64,000 nt of DNA from Rachycentron canadum (GCA_038496675.1 CM076660.1:6917149-6981148); one strand, 5' to 3'. Numbered from the stretch's first letter, positions 13,150 through 25,800 are shown. A program made the numbers and translations. Notes: generated by a model not told the origin, from the letters alone.

Positions 13150-14060
13150 TGTTGTCTGAGGCATATGGGAAAACGATTTAATGTGAACCTCCAGGCGACG
13201 AGGACTAAAAGATGATGAGAAAGCGTCTCACATAAAGGAATTAAATGGCCACTGTTACTGTATTGGAGAAGTGTTGTTGTTGATTAGGGCGGGGACAGGA
13301 ACATGTGAAATAAAATGTCCATTCTGTTCTATTACAAAAAATACCTCTGAATTAAACACTGGGATACTTGTGTTTTATCAACAGAGAGATTATTGTGAGA
13401 TTATGTTCCTGGGGTGTTGATCCTCGCAAATGGGATCAGCCTCTGATGAATATGACAGCAGAACAATATTCACTGAGGGTTTGAATGTTACGCCTCTTCC
13501 TGCTAGTGTCTTTATAGGATTACAGGAATGATGTCACATCTCACAGACAGCTTTTTCACTTAAAACGCCTAAAGATGTGGCACAAATCATTTTTGCGTGT
13601 AAATATTAGTATTGGGTTTAACCTCACCAGATGTGCAGGGTTTTAAACTGTCGGTTCAAATCAGGTAAGTAGTCAGTCATGGAAAAGTGTGCTGAAATGG
13701 CTTTAAAATGCTTTTCCGCTGAGTGGCAAAACCTCTAAATTTGGGATCTCAGAAAGTCATGGCAAAGTATGAAAAGTTTCTGTAAATGCTGTTTGACCTG
13801 GGTCTGTGTGTATATCATTTACTCACTTCAGCCCACTCCCATGTCTGCTGTCTGCCTCTGTCAACCCCCCCCTCCTTCCCTCTCTCCCTTTCCTCTCTGT
13901 ATTTTTCTCAACATGTCTGTCACATCGTCTTCTATCTACGAAGCCTCTCATGTCAGGCGGAGGGGCTGAAATAGAAGAGTATGAAATATGAAACGTAGTT
14001 GCAAGAGGGGGATTGACTCAGCTGCGGAAAGTTGCACTGAGTTAAACATCTGTGTACAAG
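13150..14060. other. Non-coding DNA, no gene seen
   Basis: Unique-looking sequence with a C/T-rich stretch at 13865-13910 that produces several overlapping short frames. Nothing else is recognisable. Confidence 0.5.
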
Positions 14061-14064
14061 AAAA

Positions 14065-14066
<2 letters not shown>

Positions 14067-14119
<53 letters not shown>
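14067..14119. repeat. (CT)n microsatellite entering an assembly gap
   Basis: Uninterrupted CT dinucleotides run straight into a block of N at 14120. The repeat resumes on the far side of the gap, so the true array length is unknown. Confidence 0.97.
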
Positions 14120-14506
14120 NNNNNNNNNNNNNNNNNNNNNNNNNNNNNNNNNNNNNNNNNNNNNNNNNNNNNNNNNNNNNNNNNNNNNNNNNNNNNNNNN
14201 NNNNNNNNNNNNNNNNNNNNNNNNNNNNNNNNNNNNNNNNNNNNNNNNNNNNNNNNNNNNNNNNNNNNNNNNNNNNNNNNNNNNNNNNNNNNNNNNNNNN
14301 NNNNNNNNNNNNNNNNNNNNNNNNNNNNNNNNNNNNNNNNNNNNNNNNNNNNNNNNNNNNNNNNNNNNNNNNNNNNNNNNNNNNNNNNNNNNNNNNNNNN
14401 NNNNNNNNNNNNNNNNNNNNNNNNNNNNNNNNNNNNNNNNNNNNNNNNNNNNNNNNNNNNNNNNNNNNNNNNNNNNNNNNNNNNNNNNNNNNNNNNNNNN
14501 NNNNNN
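14120..14506. other. Assembly gap (387 N)
   Basis: A run of 387 N flanked on both sides by (CT)n in the same phase class. The missing sequence is probably more CT repeat. Frames that appear to span it are artefacts. Confidence 0.99.
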
Positions 14507-14563
<57 letters not shown>

Positions 14564-14591
14564 AGACACACACACACACACACACACACAA
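14507..14591. repeat. (CT)n followed by (AC)n compound microsatellite
   Basis: CT units from 14507 to 14562, a three-base joint, then AC units to 14591. It continues the array interrupted by the gap. Confidence 0.97.
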
Positions 14592-14758
14592 ATACACGTA
14601 TGTGCACTCTACAGCACACACCAACAATGCTGGCAGCTGTTCAAGTCCTGCAACCATCCTCCACTGGCAGAGCGACAAACAGCAGCTCTCTCTGAAATGT
14701 TGTAAATAAACCTAAATACATTTTTACAAGAATGCTCGTTGTTGAAATTACGACTTAC

Positions 14759-14820
14759 CATGATGGCAGTGACCAGATTTATCAAATCGTCCTCCCAGAA
14801 TAAGAGAAACAAGGCAGAGG
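14759..14820 (-). other. Weak candidate coding exon (62 nt)
   Basis: On the - strand, an acceptor-like ttctgcacag (14830-14821) with a pyrimidine-containing lead is followed by 62 nt ending in ATCATG and a consensus donor gtaagt (14758-14753). One frame is open across the whole segment and reads a hydrophobic run (SALFLLF) and then WEDDLINLVTAIM, which could be the end of a membrane helix. I do not recognise the peptide. U-rich splice tracts often encode hydrophobic residues by chance, and another frame is also open. Treat as unproven. Confidence 0.2.
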
Positions 14821-14884
14821 CTGTGCAGAAATACGTTAAGGCAAATTTATAGTTGTCACGACCTTGGAGGCTGAGACTGGCATT

Positions 14885-15195
14885 TTCAGGAAACTTGGTC
14901 AAGAAATCTATACACTTGAAGTATTCAGATCGTGTTGCTTTATTGTGCTGTAGATTTAATTGTAAGTGGATAAAATTGCTGTTTTGGCCCATCAATCTAC
15001 AACTAATAGCCCATAATAACAAAGTGAATACATGTTTTTCAAAATACTTGCAAATCTTTTTAAATCAAAAACTGAAATATCTCAATTTATAAAAGTCTTC
15101 AGACCCTTAATTCAGTGCTTTGTAGAAGCCCCCTTGGCAGCAATTACAGCTTTGAGTCTGAAGCATCTGTGAGCTCCATGCTGCAAAGATCATGG
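14885..15195 (-). mobile_element. Tc1-like transposon B remnant (end fragment)
   Basis: Contains gaagtattcaga near 14917, ccataataacaaagtgaa near 15011, aaactgaaatatctc near 15069, tcttcagacccttaattcag near 15095 and ggcagcaattacagctttga near 15137. These occur in the order found at the transposase 3' end plus terminal repeat of a common fish Tc1-like family. The transposase sense would lie on the - strand. The rest of the element is missing. Confidence 0.75.
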
Positions 15196-15650
15196 AAATC
15201 CAACATTGACATATAACCTTGAAATGAATAACTACCTTGGATAACCTTGAATTGCCTTGTGTTTTGAATTGACTTGACTAAAGCAGTCAAGCTCATTGAT
15301 TTTCAACATTATCTGCAATGCAGTGGTGCAGAAAAATAAGTGACAGGTTGCACATTTGTCATTTCAGCTCTAATTCAAGAGTAGCCTCTGGTGAGTTTCA
15401 TAGAAATCCAGGCTTCATTCAACTTTTTTACACTGACATACACAACACAGTGCAGTCACATCTGTGTCTGACCATTTTTCCATACACAGGAAGAAACTGG
15501 GGAATTCTGTTTCCTGCTTCTCCTGCTCCTCAGAGCTCATTACAGAACAGCCCCACAGACTGAGTCTAATTCTGTATACTCTAGTCCTGGACAGCGTTAT
15601 GAAACCTCTTCCCTGTAATCAGCAGCATGCCCTGTTTGACCTCCATAGGT
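15196..15650. other. Non-coding DNA, no gene seen
   Basis: Unique-looking sequence between the transposon fragment and a GT microsatellite. The 125-codon frame that starts here continues through the microsatellite and is not a gene. Confidence 0.5.
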
Positions 15651-15653
15651 TGC

Positions 15654-15689
<36 letters not shown>

Positions 15690-15690
15690 T
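15654..15690. repeat. (GT)n microsatellite
   Basis: About 13 GT units grading into GCGCGCATGTGTGCGTG, an alternating purine-pyrimidine tract that can adopt Z-DNA. Confidence 0.95.
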
Positions 15691-15699
15691 GTGCGTGTG

Positions 15700-18600
15700 C
15701 TTGTATATTTGCATCTTTGAACTCCTCCTCCTCTCTTTAAGACTGGATCATGACCCCACATTGAACTGTTTCCTTGATATACAAATAACCATTCCTGGAG
15801 CTTGGCCAGACTCAAGCAGGAGAGACAGTGCTGATAATTGAGACAGAGTTCCTTGGCATGTCCGTAGAAAGTAACAAAAGACACTTAAAGGTTTAAGTAT
15901 TTTAGCATGTATTTTGAGCTACCCAGCAGCTAAAGCATATGAAGTAGTGAGACAAAGCTCCCCTGTGGCCACCAGTAGTTTAACTCTATATATAGAGCTG
16001 TGAATCCTGTTAGTTTTGCTGCTAGAACATTTTTCCCTTTGACTTACAGTTTTCGATGCAGCATTTTGTGTCGCTTCTTATTTTTATGAACATTTTCATA
16101 CTGCACTGTTATTTAAAAAAATAGAGGCGGGTGCAGGGTGACTGAGAAGAAATAAGAAAAATAAAATTGTAACAGAAGAAAATCCACTAAGGAAAAGTCT
16201 ATTGCTGAGCCACTGTATGTGTGAGGAACCAGCTGTCTGTTAAAATTAGGTAAAGAAGGAATATGCACACTACTCTAACACAACTCTAGATATGACTACA
16301 CATGTGAGCCTCCTCTGCAGCCAGACCCAATCACAGAATCCTCTAGACAGACCGAAGCTCTACACTGTTTTCCTCCACGTTAACTACATAAGTCTCTATA
16401 TTCATACACATGCATAGCTTAAATAATGGGAAAATTTCTTAGTCCCACTGCAGCATGGCTGTCAGGGATGCTGTGCGAAAACATCAAAGCCACCGCAGCC
16501 CCATTTTCTTTTTACACCTCATCAATTCTGCTCCAAATTCCTCTTTTCTCTCTTCTCTCGCTGTGGTTTTTAATTCGCCATCTACTTAGCCTCTGTGACA
16601 AAGATTAGTAGACCTGAATTTTTATTCTTACTGCACTCACAGTACAAGTATGATGATGCGCATAATGGACAGTAGCTAAGTTATAGCAAACACAATGCAA
16701 TCAGTATATGTTATCATAAGTTTTAAATATTAGTTGTCCCTCTAAAAGGCAATTTTAAAATTTTGCTTATTCATTTGGTACAAATGGCAAAACCAAACCA
16801 GAGTTCAGTTACCTTTGATATAGATAAAAGTAGTAATGGCCATATAATTATTACTGAGGTCCCACATTTCCATATGAACTACATTTGCAAAGTCACATAA
16901 AAGGGTTGACTCTCCTTTAACTGACTCGCTGCAGCATTTTGCCATTGACCCTCATAAACATGCTAATTTCATTCAAACAATCAGGCTACACATCAAGTGG
17001 GTGTGCAACAGACATCCCTGACCAAACGTGGTTTCTACTGTTTGATACGAGTCTCGTCGTTATGTGCGGTAGATCATGATCTGTGGCCCAGATCACACAT
17101 CCCAATGAACTGCTGCAGCAACCATCATTTCGTCTGTATTTTCTGGATTGATGACCTGTTCACTTCTGTAGTGCATGCTGGGATGTGTGTGTGTGTGTGT
17201 GAAGACAACCTAAGAGCATCATTTTTCTAAAGCTTATATTGTAAATAAAGCGTTGCATAAATGAAACTCTTACACTGACATTAACATGCTTTTTTATTTT
17301 GCATCTAATTTACTTTGAAGCAGTAAAAGCAAAAGGCAATAAAAATAAATTTGTAACTATTCTTCAGCTCTTTTAAGTTCTATAAAAATCCCTTGTGTGT
17401 GATGTGAATGTATTAGACTTGTGTTTAACTTATATTATGTGACTGATCAATTGTCAGCACTTATTTTTCCATCCTTAAGAAAGAAGAATGAAGGTGACAG
17501 TCAGTTCATCCGTCCATCCAATACTGCTCCACACTAGGACGTTTTCCCCAGAAGATAAACTTCAATGTTATTCGTGGTCCACCGTGATTTAAATTTCTCA
17601 ATTTTGAACTCCAGCACTACCCTCAGGTTTAATTCACTGTTTTTTCATATCTACACTTTATTCCATTAAATATCCTGCTGCTTCCTCCAACCTTTCCTTT
17701 GTGTAAAACACAACTATGTCATTTACACAAGAGATGAGAACCGAAACTTCAGAGTTGCATGAAATTTGCTGAGGACGTTCAAGGTCCTCGGAAGATGAAT
17801 TTATCCCTTTCCTGCCATATTCAGGCCAATAATATCAACTAATTGTTACTAAGGAATCAGTCTGGCTGACTGGCAGATTTTTAGGAAAACTTGTGAACAT
17901 TCATGGTATTGAGGGGATAAACCTTTTTAGTTTTTGAAGAGATCTTGACTTTTCAAACAGCACTATCAGTAAAATGATATATTGATTTATATAAAGCTAT
18001 ATTGTATCTGTTTGTCTCTGAGTAGCTGTTTTATTTCTGATAGTCAAAGTGGTCATTATACGGTATTAAATTATTAATGTATCTATTATGGAGCATAATC
18101 ATGGTGATAACATGAAATGATTTCCTCTGGAAGCCTATTGCTTTTTCACTTACTGAAAAGGTTTTGTTCAGCCAAGGCTGCATGAATGCCCCTGCACATA
18201 TGAGTGAGCCCATTAACTTTGTGTTTCTTGCATTTCTTTGATGTCCTTCTCTTGCAGTCTTTGCAGAAACTAGCCTTCAATCGGACTTCAATCCCGGCTG
18301 CACTTCAAGCTTCCTCTTTGCTCCCCCTTGATCCTCCTTCTCACGGTAGTGTTGCCCTGTCCTACCCAAACAAGTTCCTAATGAGGCCAAATCTCTGTTT
18401 TCACACACAGACGCACGTATGCACATCCACGTGCAGACATATTCGTGCATGCGCACGCATGCCCGACCAGTTGTCAGGGTGGTGTTACAGACCCTCGTGG
18501 CTTTGGTGTAAAATCTCCTCCCCATCTGTCAGTGTTTTACACATCTCACTTTCTCCCTCTGTGTCTTTCTCTGTCTCCTGTTCCCTTCATTACACCCGTC

Positions 18601-19700
18601 TCTTTCTCTGGGGAGACAAGCATGAAAGTGCCTGTGGGTTTAAAGCCTCTGGAAAGCAGGACACAGACACAGATCACAAGAAGAAATGACACAGATAGGA
18701 TGGACACCACGACATAGCATCGAGGGCTCCTGCCCTGCACCTACCCTTGTTTTTAATTCCTCTCTCTACGGTATTTTCCAGCGGCCTGCTCTCCCCAGCC
18801 CGGGAGCAGCAGATGTTACGGAGTTAAGCTGTAATCGCTCTGCTTTAGCTGTAGGCGACAGCTGTGCTTATATATTCTAAAACAGCAGCATCCCCTTCAC
18901 TGTAACACTGGAGGAGTGATAGTTATTGGACCAAACTTAGATCACTGCAACAATCCCCTCTCTGCTCCAGTACACTCGCGACTCTAACATTGTTCATTTG
19001 CATCAATATGATTTTATTCACATTTGCTTTTTCCATCAGTCTGACTTTATGTGTAATCTCTTTGGGTAGTCATCTGCCCATATTTCAGTCTTCAGTGGCT
19101 CAGTGTCTTGTCCTCATCTGGAGTTCGGTCTCCGTCTCTTAATTGGTCTGTCCATAATGCATAATGTGACTTCATAGACAGGCCAGTGCCTCACTAGCTT
19201 CCTCTCAGATGAAGGAGAATTGATTGGTTTATCCCAGATACCATGGTGGCACAGTCAATGAACATACTCGCTGGAATGAACTTCATTCAATATGGCCAGT
19301 ACTCATGTTGTGTGTCTGTGTGTGAGTGTGAGAGAGAGAGACTGAGACAGGCAACAAACTGCAGCAGAGTTTGGAGGACTAAAAATAATACCATACTTTT
19401 CTCTTTTTTTTTTGAGTCCAGTCTGCTCTATAAAAGAAAGCTGCACAGTGAACTGCTGTTTCCTGAAAATACTTTTCACATTTAATATTTATTATGATGA
19501 TGCTCTTACTCTAAGTACTTTTAGCAATTAACACTATGGTAGACTAAGCTTTTCTTAATGCATCACTGGTTGCACAAGAACTCAAGGCTGCTACTGTCTG
19601 AGTGTGTTTTTGATCTTAAACATATCAAAAATGATGGACATCATGGTTTCACAACAACAATGATCTTGACAGAGAGCTGATCCTGAGTCTTACCTGTCAT
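15700..19700. other. Non-coding DNA with minor simple repeats
   Basis: Contains a perfect 14-bp palindrome ctctatatatagag at 15984-15997, a GT run at 17184-17201 and a GAGAGA run near 19331-19341. At 18257 a good acceptor (tgtccttctcttgcag) precedes an open frame, but no matching donor or known protein follows. No named repeat is seen. Confidence 0.5.
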
Positions 19701-19711
19701 GTCCCTGGTAA

Positions 19712-19935
19712 TCAAATTTAATTAATTGATTAGATGATCAAAAATTAACAGATTAGCTTTGTAACAATTTTAATAATTGATGAATTGAGTCATTTTTAAT
19801 GTAAATCTGCCAGAAATGTCATCGACACGGACTATGGTTTCCCATAATGGTCATTAATTTCCCCCATTATCTTCACTTTATTGACCAAATAACTACAAAA
19901 TTAATGTAGAAATTAACTGGCAGTTCAGGCTCTGT
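19712..19935. repeat. Percomorph 'attaatcgatt' repeat C, copy 1
   Basis: Begins with aattaattgattagatgatc, includes ttgagtcatttttaatgtaa and gccagaaatgtc, and later ttattgaccaaataac. This order matches a non-autonomous repeat of percomorphs with attaatcgatt-type ends. Strongly diverged. Likely a DNA-transposon derivative, but I cannot assign a superfamily. Confidence 0.55.
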
Positions 19936-20212
19936 GTGCTGTTTCTGCAGTCTGTGAGAACACATCTGCAGTGTAGTTGGCCTTGGAAATGGAGGCTTTG
20001 TTGGTATGTTAATATATTAAAAATACTCAGTGTCCCCCAAAATGTACGAAAGCTCCTGAAAACCTAGTCCCAAATCTTGGGTAGTTCTCTGTAACATTAA
20101 ATATTCATCACTAGATGAAAAACAGTCAAAGTTGAAGCTCAGAACAAAATGTACTTGGTTATTTTTGACACAAAAAAGGAAAACCTCAGTGAATCTCTAT
20201 CATGGTTGTGGG

Positions 20213-20246
20213 GATGTGGTTTGATGTGGTTTGATGAGGTTTGATT
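20213..20246 (+). repeat. 10-bp minisatellite, about 3.4 copies
   Basis: Unit gatgtggttt occurs twice exactly, then as gatgaggttt, then partially as gatt. Too short to be polymorphic with certainty. Confidence 0.85.
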
Positions 20247-20249
20247 GAC

Positions 20250-21020
20250 AATGGCTAGCAACATAAATTTACAACTGCACACCCTTTATTAAATCTTGAT
20301 TTTACTTGAGTTTACTTGGTGGAAAAACTGTCGAATACGTATATGTTTTCAACCGGGCCCCACCCACTTTAAACCGGTGAGAAAATCCAGGACAAAAAGA
20401 TAAGTACAGAAATCTGTGAGAGAAGCATAACTCGAAAATAGTGTGTTTTTGTGAGACTCACTCGTAGTAAGAAGCTCAGTGAGAAAACAGGTTTTCAAGG
20501 CCTTTAAGTCAAGGTTAAGTATTAGCATATAATCACAATTCCTACAAGAAATGCTGTATATGTGCGACATCATTCTGTGTGTTTCTGTGCGCACACTCAC
20601 ATCCCTGTGAGCACGCACATGTGCAGTTGTGGTTTGGATATCAGTGGCTCATTTAGCAACAAACTGATACTCACAGTCAGATAAGAAGCTTATCGTGTAG
20701 TGAGACCATCTCATAATTAAAACAGAATATGAATAATCTCTAGAGAACATGTTTCATTAATGAAATGTAACTGGTCTGTTTACTCCAGTATGTATGAATG
20801 ACATGTAATGATGCTTGCATCATCCTGTAATAATGTCTCTGTCAGGCTATAAAAATATCTGCCTAATGTTCATGGTTGATAATCTGGCCATACAATGTCA
20901 CAAGTTCATCAAAAGTAATAGTGCTGATGTCTTTGCCAAGGATGCTAATGACATTACTGACATCCAAGAAAAGAGAAACAGTCTCCAACACAAACTTTGT
21001 TCCCCAGAATAAACTGATTA
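20250..21020. other. Non-coding DNA, no gene seen
   Basis: No repeat family or coding signal recognised. Short frames only. Confidence 0.5.
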
Positions 21021-21025
21021 ATTGA

Positions 21026-21052
21026 TTTTTTTTTTTTTTTTTTTTTTTTTTT
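21026..21052. repeat. Poly-T tract (27 bases)
   Basis: Twenty-seven consecutive T. Could be the reverse-complemented poly-A tail of a decayed retroposon, but no retroposon body is recognisable beside it. Confidence 0.9.
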
Positions 21053-21059
21053 GTTTCTG

Positions 21060-22770
21060 CCCCAATGGAGAAGTATTCAATTAAAAATGCAGGTCTGAGA
21101 GGGCGGCAACAGCAGCACATGCATCAGCTTGTATAGAGCAGGATTGATAAACAATAAGCCGTCAGAATGATGAAATATGCCTTTAAAGTTAAAGAAAGGT
21201 AAGGTTGGCACAATTGAGGCCAAACTCACAAACCCAACCACACGCGCGCACACTCACATATTCTGCACACACACAACTTGGGAAGTGATGAGACAGCTCA
21301 ACTTTTGAATTGAAGCTGCCCATCTTTGGTCAGCCCATAAAATTCCCCTCAGAATCACAGGACTGAACCGTAAAATTCCCAGTGATAAAGGGAATATATG
21401 ACAGCCTCCCTCCTCGCTGCTGCCTCCCCCTTCCATCCTCTCTCTCTCTCTCTCCTTCTCTCTGGGAGATTGCTGTGGATGGCCCGTCCTCTTTGATGTG
21501 AGTAGAGCGAGGGCTTAACTCTGCTCTGGCCTGGCTGACTGACTCCGATTCCAAAAGGTATTACCATGCTAACTCTTTAAGGTAAGCCTGTGCTCCGTTA
21601 CCTCTGGACCACAGGGGGCTCCTGGGTTAATGTGGAGGGATTGTAGGAGAAGGAGAAATTGGGATGTCGGGGGTGTGTTGGGGGTGTAAACAAGGCCCTG
21701 CTAAAGAGGGGAGAATTCAATGTATCCTGTCATTACTAAAAGTCCAAACAACTGGCTGCAGTAGGAGGGGACTGATGAGGTGGGTTACACGTTATTACCC
21801 TCTTCTCTGCTGACATCTCAGGATGATTAAGGGGGAATTAATAAAAGCTACCTCTGACTCCAGCATTTTAACAGCACAGTGAATTATCTACCCAACATCC
21901 TGCTTCTCTCCTCAGCGTGAAAACATATGTAATGTATTTAGCACACTGATGACATACACATGCAACATAATTGGTTATTACTCTGGCTGATCCAGACTAA
22001 AATATGGCACTTTTGGAAGCAGACTCAGCTCCCACATGTTGTGTGAACCAGCAGCACACATGCACGTGTGAGTACATGAAAAGCCTCTTCCATGAGCCTG
22101 TCTGGGGAAATGCTTGTGAAATGACATTTGGAGAAGATGTAGCTGTCTTGATCTGTTGCTGAACAGAGTGTGTAAGGTCCCTCAGACTAGCAGAGGAGAC
22201 AGATGGGAAGAGACGGGGCAGGTAGGAGCAGGCAGACCGAAACACTTCACCACTGATAGGTGGGCAGGAACCCTGGCTCTCTGTATTAGCATCATATTTA
22301 ACAATGTTTCACGTCATTTTACATTTATGATTGAATATAGAAATCTATTATTCAGTATGATTACATTTTTCATGTTATTTCATTGTTTTGCTGTTCACAT
22401 AAATTAGATTTTTCACTCCTGCGTTTCACAATAGTGACTAAAAACTGAATTTTCTTCTATTTTCTGACACAATGAATAGCTTTGTGTTCATTTGATTCAC
22501 ATTTTTAGTCACAGCTGTTCCTGGGAGTTGTCCATATCAGTTAGTTTTAGCAAGTACTGAGTCAGCGAATGCGAGCGTCACCATTTCTGTTCAATTCAAA
22601 CCTGAAGCTTTCCAAGACTGTGTGTGCTCAGATCAATGGCTGCTGACTGATTAGCTTAGGCTAAAGACCCACTTTAACTTACGGGACACATTCATCTTGG
22701 CAATAAAATATGTTTTTTATGAGTGATTATGGTTTTAATATAAGTTTAGTATTCATGTATCAGTGATCGT
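21060..22770. other. Non-coding DNA; possible conserved element at 21590-21860
   Basis: A CT-rich run at 21438-21454 is followed by a stretch that is non-repetitive, has few homopolymers and carries motifs such as gggggaattaataaaag. It reads like a conserved non-coding element. A donor-like aaggtaagc at about 21579-21587 lies at its edge. None of this can be confirmed without alignment. Confidence 0.35.
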
Positions 22771-22782
22771 CCCCTCAGCATG

Positions 22783-22813
22783 ACTTCGTCGTCAGTCAGT
22801 GTGACGACGAAGC
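22783..22813. other. Perfect hairpin with CRE half-sites
   Basis: Arms cttcgtcgtca (22784-22794) and tgacgacgaag (22802-22812) are exact reverse complements with a 7-base loop. Each arm carries two CpG dinucleotides. The TCGTCA and TGACGA ends resemble half-sites for CREB/ATF factors. No tandem or transposon context is visible. Confidence 0.8.
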
Positions 22814-22829
22814 ATAACCGGTCTTGACA

Positions 22830-25800
22830 ATATAGACAAATGTACTCATCTCAGTCGCCCTAAATCTTGAGCAGTGCAGCACAAATCTGCCCTGGGGACG
22901 AATGATTTGCTCTGAGAGTCGTCGCCTGACATGGTGTTAGTCACATATTCAGAGAGAGGGGAGCGAGAGAAAGGCATTAGAAGGATATGATAAATAGTTA
23001 GGTCAATAGGTAGCAGAGAAAGACAAAGATGCACAATAATGAGGTTTGTTTTGTTTAAAAGGTCAACTGATTCACTCTCAGTTTAAGGTTTATTGTGGCA
23101 TTTGCTCGAGTTCATTAATAAATGTTGCAGTTGAACCTCAAGTACCAGATCAGGTACTGAAAGTCTGTCAAGAAGTTCCTGTCTGCTAAATGTAGTGTGC
23201 TGCGTTGTGTGTGGTTGCATACGGCTCTAGCTATTACAAGACTGATTGCAGTGGTATTGATCTTGCCGGCTGAGAAATCGACCTAAAACATGTTTGACAT
23301 CATCTCCTCCTTCTTCCCGCTCCATCTCTTTCACACTGTGCCCTCCATCCTTTTCATCATTCTACAGTGTAGGCCATTTTCCTTCACCTCAGCTCCCTTC
23401 CTCCTGGTACAAATCACTCGCTCACCTTTCTTCTCCTCATGTTATCACTCAGGCTGCCATCGCTCTTCAACAAATCTCTTCTCCAACACGCCACCCCACC
23501 CCAAATCTGTCTAGACTTTTCCTCTGTTCACGTTTTGCTCCACTTTTTCTCCCGTCTCACACCTCCATGTTTTTTCTCACACATCCATTCCTCCTGCTTT
23601 GCATTCCTTGCTTCTCAAAACCATCACCTGTGCATCTGCACCTCCCCCCGTCACTTGTCCTCCCCAAATTTTTTCCTCTGCTTTCTGCAATTTTCCTCCT
23701 TTTCTGACACCAACATCCTCAACCTTACCACTTGCTCTTTCTTTTTTTAACCTCGCGTCTTATCATCCCTCCTTCCCTCCCAGGGTGATTAAGTGATGGT
23801 TGGGCTGGCACAGCTGGTGTAGTTGGGCAGGCAGCCCATCTTCATGACAGATGTGCTGCAGTGTAGCTGCCAGATCCTTATTGGGGCAGTAGCACTGTAG
23901 TAATCATAACAACAACACAGGTCATACAGGCTTTTTGGGGCTTGCTGTATTATTCTGTAGGCATCTGTTGTGTTGTGATTATCTGTTAGGTCATCATATC
24001 ACTGAATAACAGGTGCAGGAAAAGGTGTAAAAATTCTCCTTTGAAGCGCAATGTTTCTGTCCCTGTCCACCCCTCACATCAGGTGTCTCACTTTCCTGCT
24101 TCACACATCCTCACAGTGTTACAGCATTTACTTCACAAAGCTTCTTCATGCACACCGTTCATTAGCTGACACCTGCACATGGATGTACGTTGTGTGGGTG
24201 AGCTGACATTAACTCATGAGTCAGTGGTGGTTAACCTGCACCTCTGGAAAGAAAATATTTCCTCACATGTTGGTTTTCTCCGTCCCCCCTCTCTCTGGTT
24301 CACACGGAGGTCACACGCAGGAGGGCAAAGTCGAATCATGACTGAGCAGAAATATCTGAGGTAAGCACCTTTTTCAAAGCAGTAATTGAATTGATGTTGG
24401 TGCTACAACACCTTTCTGCACATGGTGAGCTGCGCTAAAGTCACTATTAGTCACAAGCTGTTGTCTACTTGGTAGGAGTTTTTCCTCTGAACACTTGTGC
24501 GTCGTCAGTTTTAGGTCATGTTGACAGCTTAAGAAGATTAATGCTGTATTGGTTAAAGAGGGAGAGGGGGTTCGCAGGGTGCACCGTATGTCTTCACCCT
24601 TCCTCCTTCTCACCACTGTAGTGCTCTGTTCAACTGTGAGCCAAGCACGCACTGGCACTGTGTTGCAGTAATCATCCTTTAACAGACCCTAACCCCCAGC
24701 ATTAACTGTGCTGACACCCTCAGACACAGATGCTGCAGGGACAAGTCCCCCATAAACATCACTTACATGGGACAGCAGCACACCCATGAACTAGCTCTAT
24801 CAACAAGCTATACCATCTCGATACTTTTATTTAAAGCTCACTATATTTAATTTATTTCTCTCAGCACATCCTGTAGCTCTGGGTGAACATTTTGGCCCAT
24901 TCTTATAATATCACCTCATAATAATCTCTCTGTAATTCAAAAGCAAATATGCTAGACAACTGTTAACATGCCATAAGTGAGATGTCTCATTCCCAGCCAC
25001 GATCCTACATTTGAATGATTACTGACATAAAACCAAAGCTTGCTACATAAAAGGCAAACTCACTATGGATTATTACGGGTGCTACCTTTTGCAAATCATT
25101 TCTAATTTACTGAACATGGGGGTGGGGGTTGGTTTAGTGTTTTGAATGAATCCCCCTCATATGATACCTGTGTTGAAAGTGGTTGGTTTGCTCTGGTTGA
25201 GTGGCCAGTTCATTCATACACAGGCTGCATAGCACATTATTTTTCACTGTATTAATAATTGGTTTAACTGACTAGTATTTCTAGCAACGATTAGCAAGAG
25301 TAACAACGTTTAATTGTTTTGTTAACTAATCACACACATTCCTAAAATTTACAATATACAGTATATGGTACTTATACTGAATTAAGTACTTAATTCACTT
25401 TATTTAATATAATAGCTTAAAAAAAAATGCTGATCATGCCAATAATTCAATTCGGCAAGGACAAAAACAGTCAAAAATAAAATATGTAAAAGCCCATCTG
25501 ATGTATTCTGACTCGCTCATTCTGGAAAAGAGCCTCAGTGATAAAGGATAAATGTAATCTAAAAGTATAAATGTAATGTCATGAAAATGGCTACGGGTCT
25601 GTGCAGCGGTGTATAATATGCTGATTACTTGAATATTACAGTGAGTACACGTTCATGACTTTTCTGACTCTGTAAAAGTTTGTCTTTGATTACTTTTTTA
25701 GTTGTGTTCCAGAAAAAAATCCACGCTAAATCAAATAAAAGTGCGTCCTGGGATTCATCTGTACAGTGTCCCCAGCTGAGCATCTACTTGTTATGTAAGA

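Noticed and set aside
13948..14695. Long Arg-Glu and Leu-Ser frames
   Set aside because: Produced by (CT)n/(GA)n and by the N gap.
18204..18689. 161-codon + strand frame behind a good acceptor
   Set aside because: Downstream half is His/Thr/Cys-rich from CACA sequence, no donor fits, overlapping frames are open as well.
21026..21052. Poly-T as a retroposon tail
   Set aside because: No retroposon body or target-site duplication could be seen.
21605..21622. CTCF-like ccacagggggctcc
   Set aside because: One base short of the CCACNAGGGGGC spacing.
23290..23796. Overlapping Ser/Phe/Pro-rich frames
   Set aside because: Three frames are open at once in C/T-rich DNA, a compositional effect.
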